Source: an uncultured bacterium (GTDB lineage Bacteria > Patescibacteria > JAEDAM01 > Absconditabacterales > Absconditicoccaceae). From it: a stretch of 14,482 nucleotides of DNA. A model generated the notes under the pieces. It ran no database searches. It worked only from the letters and a program-made list of their open reading frames with translations, and was not told the origin of the DNA. The DNA lies in NCBI GenBank assembly GCA_937950065.1, contig CALFEN010000226.1, positions 1 through 14,482 on the forward strand. The letters are read 5' to 3'. The translations under genes were made by a program, and so were the position numbers. Positions 9,082 to 14,482 of this stretch are shown piece after piece. Within the stretch, counting starts at the first letter, position 1; every line of letters begins with the position of its first letter.

Positions 9082-10851
9082 TTAATCATCTGTATCATAA
9101 TCTATATTTTTGCTTGTTTCTATCAATGATAAAATAATATTATTTACCGATTCATCATTTTCTATGTCTATTCTCAATATTAAAAAGCTAATTAAAATTG
9201 AAGAGATAATGTTTTTGATTAATATCTTATTTTTTCAAAGATTATGAAATTTTTCAATATTCTCTATTGTTTTATTTATAAGTTTTTTTATATCTCATTC
9301 ATTGATACCTCATTCATTTATAATAATGTTTCTCAAAGATCATAGTATGGTATTAGATAATACATATGCATATGTTTTATCGGATATCTGTTTTCATATT
9401 TTTAGACTACTATATTCTAATATTACATCTTTCACATTATATAGGATTTCTTTTCATTGGATTGTTTTAGGTTTTTTCCCGTAACTATCTTTAAGAATTA
9501 TTTTTAAATTGTCATTTATAGTATTTATTTCCTTATAGTATATTCATTTCTTCTTTGGTAGATATAGGAATTTATAAAATTCATTTATTTTGATGTTTTT
9601 TATATTAATATGTCTAAATTTATAAAAAGATTTATTGTTTGAATTAAAAAAACATAGTAGTCTGTATAGATTATAATTTTTGTTTATATTATTATATCTT
9701 TCAATTTTATCAACAATATCAGTTGGTCAATCAATTTTTTGAAAAATTTCTTCAAAAGTGGCTTCCATGTCTTCAATTTTTTTTCAGACTATGTTTTGTA
9801 TATTTTTGTTTTTTGTTCTATATCTGTGTTCTATTCTATAAATGTTATTATTGTCATACTCTCTATAAAACTTTATTTTTTTATTTTCAATTTTATTTTT
9901 TTTTGTATAATATCAGTACAGTTGATAATTCCAATTATTAAAATCATCTCTATAATCTAATACTCCCAAACTATTAAAATCATTTCCTAGATCATTATTT
10001 TTTAAACAATAATCTGTGTATAAATGTATTTCATTTATCGTGTAGATACCAAATTCTCAGATGAAGTTAAAAAAAAATTGCTTTATTGTTTTATTAACTC
10101 AAATGCTATATTTATTTTTTTTATATAACATTATCCTCCAAAAGAATCAATGAAATGTATATTTAATAAAGTAATAGTTGTTTGCCTTATTAGGAATAAA
10201 AAGACTTATTAATTCTTTACTATTTCAATTATCTTCCTTAAAACTGATAGACACTTTATTTCATATTAAATCATTTCTAGTATTATTTATTTTAAACTCT
10301 ATTGTTAAATATTCTTTGTTATTATCCATAAATAATCTTATAAAGTTTATGAGATTTGACAACTGGTAATCAAAATATTTAATATTTCATTCAATAATTT
10401 TTTTGGAAATTACTAGTAGTTCATCATCTTCAATAACGATTTTACTCCGATGAGAACTATGATATCACATAATATTTATTTTTTTAATATAAAACCTTAA
10501 ATGGATGAAAAGAAGATATATTAATATTCAATTTATATTTTTGTTTTTATAAAAATCATTAACCGCATCAACAAGGATTCAATCAATAGTTGCTTCTTTA
10601 TTGTTGTTTCTCGGGTTTTTACATAATAGTTCTCGTTCTTTTTCCAATAATGTTTTTAAATTTTTTTTTCTTTTTTTCTCTCCCTTATTGAACAAATTTT
10701 TTTCGAAATTATTATTGATTAGCTCCAAATGATCTATTCATTTTCATATAAGTTCTATGTTTCATTTTTTTATATTTTGTCATAGAAATTTTATCCTTTT
10801 CTTAGTTTTTTGAATTTCTTGAAGTGTGAGATTACCGTTTTTAAACGCCAT
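9082..10851 (-). CDS. 589-residue protein of uncertain family, possible replication initiator
   Basis: One frame from the ATG at 10851 (in-frame TAA three codons upstream) to a TAA, with 23 TGAs read as Gly. Residues 1-95 are basic and helical (IQKTKKRIKFLGQNIKKG and a Lys-rich run near 76-88). The middle holds aspartate- and tyrosine-rich segments: INEIHLYTDYCL, VLDYRDDFNNWNYQLYGYY, KIKFYREYD, then IYRIEHRYRTK. The order Asp-rich strand, L-Y-G, K-x-x-F-Y-R, then Y-R-I-E recalls plasmid initiators of the Rep_trans type, where an x-R-x-Y-[DN]-K strand is followed by R-x-E. This is a resemblance by eye, not a secure match. The C-terminal third is helical. There are no membrane segments or nucleotide-binding loop. 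It sits beside a serine recombinase gene and a repeat-rich AT stretch, which fits a mobile element. It could equally be an unrelated lineage-specific protein. Confidence 0.75.
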
Positions 10852-10909
10852 TTTTTGTTATTATTATTAAAACTTTACCCCCCTTATTTGATTATATTTC
10901 AAAAATGAA

Positions 10910-10944
10910 TATAATTAATTATAACCATTTATTTTTTTTATCAA
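10910..10944 (-). promoter_or_regulatory. Putative promoter of the 589-residue gene, with palindrome over -10
   Basis: On the minus strand, TTGATA (10939-10944), a 15-base spacer and TATAAT (10918-10923), about 67 bases before the ATG. A perfect 14-base palindrome TATAATTAATTATA (10910-10923) covers the -10 and could be an operator for autoregulation. A run of six G residues in the leader (10878-10883 on the plus strand as C) stands out but is too far from the ATG to be a ribosome site. Confidence 0.35.
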
Positions 10945-11045
10945 CTAGAAAATTTATTTAATTGTATTTATATATCGTATAATCTAAATTTCTATTATAC
11001 ATAATATTTTTATTTAATAAATCCTGAAACAATTAGATATAGAAA

Positions 11046-11071
11046 AAGGAGCCAGGCGTACCTGGCTCCTT
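11046..11071 (-). terminator. Rho-independent terminator of the membrane-protein operon
   Basis: An 11-bp perfect stem (11046-11056 with 11061-11071, core GGAGCCAGG/CCTGGCTCC) with a four-base loop, followed on the minus strand by a T-rich tail. It lies 17 bases beyond the last stop of the four-gene operon. A second small hairpin (GCAATC 11074-11079 with GATTGC 11084-11089) abuts that stop codon. Confidence 0.85.
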
Positions 11072-11088
11072 CTGCAATCGCGAGATTG

Positions 11089-11613
11089 CTACAATCCGAA
11101 TGGATTATCTTTGGGACTCTTGTAGAAAGCTAAACTTAATACAGGTAAGGCTAAAAATACAAGAGTCAAGTTTGTCATAACGATGGGTATAATCGTAATC
11201 CCAATCGTTTCGTTGATGTCTTTTATGATAAACAGGCATGGCAGGAGAAAGAACAATGTAAAATAAACAGTCTTGTCCCTTCCGAGCTTTTCGGCTATGT
11301 TCCCCCACGCCTTAGCTATGAAAAACGAAGAGAAGATACAACTGCTCCAGAAAACTCCTTTGTAGATGAGGATCTCTTTTGGAATTGTATTGTCCTGCAG
11401 GAACATAGCCAATACGATGCCTAAGACTAAAGGAATGTAAGGATAAAATCCTCTTTGTCCTCCTATCTTGCAGATGATTTGTATGTCGTAAAAAGGGATT
11501 AAAAACCTCCAGTATCCATAGTCAGCCCCTGCTCTTCTGCTTATCCTGTACAGGACATAGGCATAAAAGCTAAAGGCTAAAAGCACCGTGAGAATGAATA
11601 TATCACCATTCAT
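11089..11613 (-). CDS. Small multi-pass membrane protein, paralog 4 (DUF5684-like)
   Basis: 174 residues, ending in TAG. Hydrophobic segments lie near residues 4-24, 57-73, 84-102, 116-130 and 137-163. It carries the paralogs' signature in diverged form, YGYWRFLIPFYDIQIICKIG, and later AWGNIAEKLGRDK. It is the most diverged of the four in both DNA and protein. The Tyr-Trp-x-Phe-x-Ile-Pro-x-Tyr-Asn/Asp segment followed by membrane spans is reminiscent of DUF5684-type membrane proteins, whose function is unknown. Its start, 22 bases after the previous stop, has only a weak AAGGA about 10 bases upstream, so it may depend on translational coupling. It is the last gene before the terminator. Confidence 0.82.
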   Translation of the reverse strand: MNGDIFILTVLLAFSFYAYVLYRISRRAGADYGYWRFLIPFYDIQIICKIGGQRGFYPYIPLVLGIVLAMFLQDNTIPKEILIYKGVFWSSCIFSSFFIAKAWGNIAEKLGRDKTVYFTLFFLLPCLFIIKDINETIGITIIPIVMTNLTLVFLALPVLSLAFYKSPKDNPFGL

Positions 11614-11635
11614 CTTTAAAAATCCTTTTTGTCCT

Positions 11636-12157
11636 TTAGCTGGTAGATTCCAGCTCGTTTGGATTTTTGGAGTATGCCAGTGTTGATATGATGATAAATA
11701 AAAGGAACGTTCCTATGACCATGGGATTATGTTGCAACAGGTTTAGTTGGAGCAGGTAGTCTATGTCCTTGATGATGTTTAGGATTGAGGCGATAAAAGT
11801 GAGGAGAAAGAAGAGTCCTTTGTCTTTGCCGAGTTTTTCGGCGATGATTCCCCATGCCATTGAAATGATAAACAGGGCTATCACGTCAGCCATGACTACG
11901 AATGTCCCTACGATTATTTGGAATTCGGGACCAATTCCTTTGTTTGTCTCCAAGAATACCCACAATCCACAGCATGTAAAAAAAGGTATATAGAAACGTG
12001 ATCGTTTTTGGTTTCCCATATCACAGATAAGACCTATATTGTAAATGGGAATCAGAAACTGCCAGTATTTGTAGCCGGTTTTGATTCTCACATTTATCTT
12101 ATAGATCATGTACACGGTAAAAAAAATCACGCCCAATAAGATAATTAAGATTAACAT
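11636..12157 (-). CDS. Small multi-pass membrane protein, paralog 3 (DUF5684-like)
   Basis: 173 residues, TAA stop. The N-terminal membrane segment (1-20) begins immediately at the start. Then come the shared signature GYKYWQFLIPIYNIGLICDM, further hydrophobic spans, and AWGIIAEKLGKDK near residue 105. The start is fixed by a GGAGG site 7 bases upstream. It begins 20 bases after the stop of paralog 2, so the two are surely co-transcribed. The conserved Trp and charged EKLGKDK loop in all copies suggest a structural or partner-binding role rather than catalysis; no catalytic motif is visible. Confidence 0.85.
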   Translation of the reverse strand: MLILIILLGVIFFTVYMIYKINVRIKTGYKYWQFLIPIYNIGLICDMGNQKRSRFYIPFFTCCGLWVFLETNKGIGPEFQIIVGTFVVMADVIALFIISMAWGIIAEKLGKDKGLFFLLTFIASILNIIKDIDYLLQLNLLQHNPMVIGTFLLFIIISTLAYSKNPNELESTS

Positions 12158-12164
12158 GGTCTTG

Positions 12165-12169
12165 CCTCC
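12165..12169 (-). promoter_or_regulatory. Shine-Dalgarno site GGAGG of paralog 3
   Basis: GGAGG on the minus strand, 7 bases before the ATG at 12157. Such a site is absent from the UGA-Gly genes of this window. Confidence 0.75.
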
Positions 12170-12177
12170 AATGATGG

Positions 12178-12720
12178 TTAGCGGTTATTTTTGGCAGGAA
12201 CTTTGCTGTTAGCCAGCTTCCAAATCAGGAAAAATATAAATCCTGTTCCTCCAAATGTAAGTAAAGAGAAGAAATCTTTAAAATTGGAAACCTCTAACAC
12301 GAAAAGGAAATCCTTTATGCTCAGAAGCAGGAAAGCAAACAAAAACATTATAAAGTACTTGTTTTTGTTCTTTCCCAGTTTTTCGGCAATATTTGCCCAT
12401 GCTCTGCAGATCATAAAATAAGAAACAACCCCACTAATCAATACCGTTAATTTCAACAGAATTAATGTTTGAGAGGTTGCATCTTCCTGCAAAAACAAAA
12501 TCAAGATTAACCCAACAATCAATGGCAGGTATGCATAGATTTTTTTTTGTCCTCCCATATCCAGGATCAGAGCAAAATTATAGACAGGGATCCAGAATTG
12601 CCAGTATTTGTAGCCGGTGTGGATCTTTTCATTGATTTTGTAAAGAAGATTGACGAAGAAAAACAGAAATCCGATGACTGTTCCAATGACGATCAGTTCA
12701 GGCAGTCCGATACCGTACAT
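12178..12720 (-). CDS. Small multi-pass membrane protein, paralog 2 (DUF5684-like)
   Basis: 180 residues from the ATG at 12720, TAA stop. A longer frame from a TTG at 12735 is possible, but that TTG overlaps the GGAGGA Shine-Dalgarno site lying 7 bases before the ATG, so the ATG is preferred. Hydrophobic spans lie near residues 8-27, 60-76, 85-105, 118-134 and 148-168. The signature GYKYWQFWIPVYNFALILDM and the loop AWANIAEKLGKNK match the other copies. It starts 40 bases after the stop of paralog 1. No enzymatic motif is visible. A short paralogous array of membrane proteins could form hetero-oligomers, but this is inference. Confidence 0.85.
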   Translation of the reverse strand: MYGIGLPELIVIGTVIGFLFFFVNLLYKINEKIHTGYKYWQFWIPVYNFALILDMGGQKKIYAYLPLIVGLILILFLQEDATSQTLILLKLTVLISGVVSYFMICRAWANIAEKLGKNKNKYFIMFLFAFLLLSIKDFLFVLEVSNFKDFFSLLTFGGTGFIFFLIWKLANSKVPAKNNR

Positions 12721-12727
12721 TTTTGCT

Positions 12728-12733
12728 TCCTCC
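12728..12733 (-). promoter_or_regulatory. Shine-Dalgarno site GGAGGA that decides the start of paralog 2
   Basis: GGAGGA on the minus strand, 7 bases upstream of the ATG at 12720. It argues against the in-frame TTG at 12735 as the start. Confidence 0.8.
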
Positions 12734-12760
12734 AAAGTTAAAGGGTTGCTTTACAAGGTT

Positions 12761-13288
12761 TTAATCTGTAAGAGCTTTATTGGGTACTTCCGCAAAAGCC
12801 AGCATCAAAAATATTATGGAGAAAATTATAGTGCTAAAAAGACCTAACAAAAGGATATTTAAGATAACTCCGACATAAAGCCACCTTTTATATCCTTTTG
12901 AAAACCGACCTTGTTTACGTGAAATGTTTAAAAGCACCATTGCAAATGACCAAAACAGCACACAGCTTATCAGCCATTCAACTAGCAAAATTACAAATAT
13001 TATATAGAGATGGCTATAGATGAATCCTGCCAACACTATATAAAGAATCCAACCAAGAATCGGCGTCAGTAGGTAAAGCCATGACTTGTCACCCATTTTG
13101 AAAAAGATACAGAGGTTATAAAAAGGAATTGTAAATTGCCAGTATTTGTAGCCGGTATTTATGCTCTGGTTGATTTTGTAGGGGATATACACAAAAATAA
13201 GGTAGATTGTGATAAAAACCAGTATAGAAACAATAAAAGCCACGTTTTGAGGATTAATTTCGTTGATGATGGTATTTAAAGTTTCCAT
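12761..13288 (-). CDS. Small multi-pass membrane protein, paralog 1 (DUF5684-like)
   Basis: 175 residues, TAA stop, first gene of the operon. A short polar N-terminus precedes a membrane span at about 15-37. Then come the signature GYKYWQFTIPFYNLCIFFKM and spans near 67-88, 92-118 and 134-165. The EKLG loop of the other copies is replaced by a more divergent ISRKQGRFSKGYKR segment. An AGAGGA site lies 6 bases before the ATG, and a good promoter lies about 70 bases upstream. In G+C content and glycine codons it matches the other cassette genes and not the Fic gene just upstream. Confidence 0.85.
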   Translation of the reverse strand: METLNTIINEINPQNVAFIVSILVFITIYLIFVYIPYKINQSINTGYKYWQFTIPFYNLCIFFKMGDKSWLYLLTPILGWILYIVLAGFIYSHLYIIFVILLVEWLISCVLFWSFAMVLLNISRKQGRFSKGYKRWLYVGVILNILLLGLFSTIIFSIIFLMLAFAEVPNKALTD

Positions 13289-13294
13289 TATCTA

Positions 13295-13300
13295 TCCTCT
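13295..13300 (-). promoter_or_regulatory. Shine-Dalgarno site AGAGGA of paralog 1
   Basis: AGAGGA on the minus strand, 6 bases before the ATG at 13288. Confidence 0.65.
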
Positions 13301-13332
13301 GCTTTTTAGAGTGTTATCATACGTTAAAGAAC

Positions 13333-13349
13333 CCATATCCAAAATATGG
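13333..13349 (-). promoter_or_regulatory. Small hairpin in the cassette leader
   Basis: CCATAT (13333-13338) and ATATGG (13344-13349) with a five-base loop, at the predicted 5' end of the cassette transcript. It could stabilise the RNA or serve as an operator. An outer AACCCA/TGGGTT pair encloses it and the -10 region. Confidence 0.35.
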
Positions 13350-13357
13350 CAATATGA

Positions 13358-13385
13358 ATTCTATTTATTTGGGTTGTTTTTTCAA
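13358..13385 (-). promoter_or_regulatory. Putative sigma-70-type promoter of the membrane-protein operon
   Basis: TTGAAA (13380-13385), a 16-base spacer and TAGAAT (13358-13363) on the minus strand, each matching the consensus at 5 of 6 positions. It lies between the Fic stop and the first cassette gene, so the cassette can be expressed independently. Confidence 0.5.
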
Positions 13386-13391
13386 GAGTAG

Positions 13392-13415
13392 TTTTTTATC
13401 CTATTTTTTATCCTA
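13392..13415. repeat. Exact 12-bp tandem duplication at the Fic stop codon
   Basis: TTTTTTATCCTA occurs twice without a gap (13392-13403 and 13404-13415). On the minus strand it duplicates Gly-stop, so a second in-frame TAA follows four codons after the first. It also lies at the edge of the foreign cassette. Confidence 0.85.
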
Positions 13416-14415
13416 CATATCTTCAGATATTTTTTATATAGTTCTCTACAAAAATTTGGGTTAGCATACTTGCATCGTTTAGCTCGTATATCGCTAATAA
13501 TGATGTTATATAATCTCTTTTACCTACGCTGAGCAGTGAAATCAACGGTAGGTTGTTTTTCAAAAAAGGTATATTGCATATTATTCTTGAAGTTCTCTTA
13601 TTTATATCAGCAAACAACTGGAAATATAGGATAAAAATCATTATGAATACACTTTGTTCAAATGGGTTCTTTATTTCATTTAGTTTTTGTATAAATATAT
13701 CAAATTCCTTATCAAGTTGCGATTTATTTTCCAATGGCTGATAGGCTGATCATCATATCTCTACTTTCTTATTTCTCAAAACTCATATTTCATCTTTTTT
13801 TAGAAAACCATCAGCTAATAATGTATGTATCTCAAAAAATAATTTTTTATCATACGCTATTTCTTTTTTATAATATATCATATATTCTATAGCCTTCTTA
13901 TGGTTGAGTATCATTTGTGTTTCTTCTTGTTTTTTATCTTTGGCTATCTGGTTATATTTTATCAATACTTCTGTATCAAGATAATCATAAGTATTTCATT
14001 CTAGATAACTGGATGCAAAACTTAAATCTATCAATACAGTTTCTATAAGTCTTTTGTTATTTACCCAAAAATCTGTATCAAGATTAAGATTTGATATAGC
14101 ATTGTTTAATATCTCTATCTGTTTTTTATTGAGAAAGCTAGATTCATTTGGTATATAATCTCACAGCATAGCAGGATTATAATCTTTCTTTTCTCTATCA
14201 AAGAAAGGTTTGGATAAGTAGTCTGTAATACTTTCTTTATCCCTATATTTTCATTTACCTACTTCTTCTAGTATCCCTTTTTCTACTAATTCTGAGAGAT
14301 CCCTAAATAGAGTAGTTCTACTTATCCCTGCAATATCTATAATATCAGATATCTTTATATATTCTTTTTCTTTGGATACTCTGATTATTAATTCTTGTCT
14401 TTCTTTCTTATCCAT
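13408..14415 (-). CDS. Fic-domain protein with N-terminal helix-turn-helix, Gln at the catalytic His position
   Basis: 335 residues with six TGAs read as Gly; the last extends the C-terminus four residues to a TAA at 13408. The ATG-GAT start at 14415 follows an in-frame TAA six codons upstream. Residues 1-60 form a winged-helix-like domain (ISDIIDIAGISRTTLFRDLSE). An inhibitory-type motif S135-x-x-x-E139-G140 lies in SSYLEGNT, then ILNHKKAIEYM and VEIGGSAYQP (G221-G222, both TGA). The Fic core reads QLFADINKRTSR (Q266-R277). Compared with the usual H-P-F-x-D-G-N-x-R, the catalytic His is Gln and the glycine after Asp is Ile; Asn and Arg remain. From memory, a Fic subfamily with Q-P-F-x-D-V-N-K-R-T-S-R has this substitution throughout, so it is probably not local decay. 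Classical Fic enzymes transfer AMP to proteins; activity here is doubtful and a regulatory or modified-transfer role is possible. Confidence 0.9.
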
Positions 14416-14433
14416 GTAGTTATTTAAGTTTTA

Positions 14434-14464
14434 AATGTTTCAATGTCTTATCTTTAATGTTTCA
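14434..14464. promoter_or_regulatory. Direct repeat upstream of the Fic gene (possible operator)
   Basis: AATGTTTCA occurs at 14434-14442 and 14456-14464, 22 bases start to start, two helical turns on the same DNA face. It begins 18 bases before the Fic ATG. The Fic protein's own helix-turn-helix domain is a natural candidate to bind it; this is inferred. Confidence 0.35.
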
Positions 14465-14482
14465 CTATATGCAACATTATGT

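Larger units (their letters stand above)
11046..13385 (-). other. Compositionally foreign operon cassette
   Basis: Promoter, four genes and terminator form one self-contained minus-strand unit. Hand counts of sample 60-base lines give about 38% G+C here against about 13% in the neighbouring 589-residue gene. All glycines in the four genes are GGN and no TGA occurs in frame, whereas the native genes flanking the cassette on both sides write many glycines as TGA. Three of the four starts carry purine-rich Shine-Dalgarno sites, unlike the native genes. No flanking transposase, terminal inverted repeats or target duplication was found. Confidence 0.7.

Noticed and set aside
9302..10369. Several plus-strand frames of 60-73 codons
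   Set aside because: All are antisense to the continuous 589-residue frame and read as Phe/Ile/Tyr-rich shadow sequence.
11105..11308. Minus-strand 67-codon frame within the last cassette gene
   Set aside because: It overlaps the 174-residue membrane protein in another frame and lacks its own ribosome site.
12721..12735. TTG start for paralog 2, adding five residues
   Set aside because: The TTG overlaps the GGAGGA Shine-Dalgarno site that is ideally placed for the ATG at 12720.
11046..13415. Insertion sequence or transposon borders around the cassette
   Set aside because: No transposase, terminal inverted repeats or matching target duplications could be found at the two edges.
1..14482. 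CRISPR array, tRNA or rRNA genes
   Set aside because: No regularly spaced long repeats, no cloverleaf with a T-loop sequence and no rRNA-like stretch were seen.

Overview
Organism and code. The window is extremely A+T-rich. Most of its long coding frames are interrupted only by TGA, never by TAA or TAG. Wherever a conserved motif can be recognised, the TGA sits on a glycine: the Walker A loop of a helicase, the D-R-L-G-R-S and T-P-T-G-R motifs of a serine recombinase, the G-V-D and Q-A-K region of an Mrr-type nuclease, and the I-G-G-S-A-Y motif of a Fic protein. TGG still encodes tryptophan. This is genetic code 25 (UGA = Gly), known from Absconditabacteria (SR1) and Gracilibacteria (GN02), so the sequence is most likely from one of these Patescibacteria/CPR lineages. 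Read with the standard code, nearly every gene here falls into fragments.

Layout. (1) 1-206: start of a leftward gene and a divergent promoter region with an inverted repeat lying across both -35 elements. (2) 207-1736 (+): 509-residue Mrr-type restriction endonuclease. (3) 1886-6133 (-): 1415-residue superfamily 1 helicase with a C-terminal Vsr/MTES_1575-like nuclease, convergent with the Mrr gene. (4) 6134-6792: AT-rich spacer with a possible gene relic, a 42-residue basic ORF and a strong terminator. (5) 6793-8511 (+): large serine recombinase. (6) 8498-9081: an ORF without a normal start and an AT-rich stretch with phased short repeats. (7) 9082-10851 (-): 589-residue protein of uncertain family, possibly a replication initiator. 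(8) 11046-13385 (-): a compositionally different cassette of four tandem, paralogous small membrane proteins with its own promoter, Shine-Dalgarno sites and terminator, and no UGA-glycine. (9) 13408-14415 (-): a Fic-domain protein with an N-terminal helix-turn-helix.

How the parts may work together. The Mrr nuclease, the helicase-nuclease and possibly the Fic protein look like a defence island. The serine recombinase, the possible replication initiator and the repeat-rich spacer between them look like an integrative or plasmid-like element. The membrane-protein cassette appears to have been imported from a bacterium using the standard code, or else reflects an assembly join. Its genes end only in TAA or TAG, so they would be read correctly under code 25. 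Protein-family calls rest on motifs read by eye; no database search was possible.
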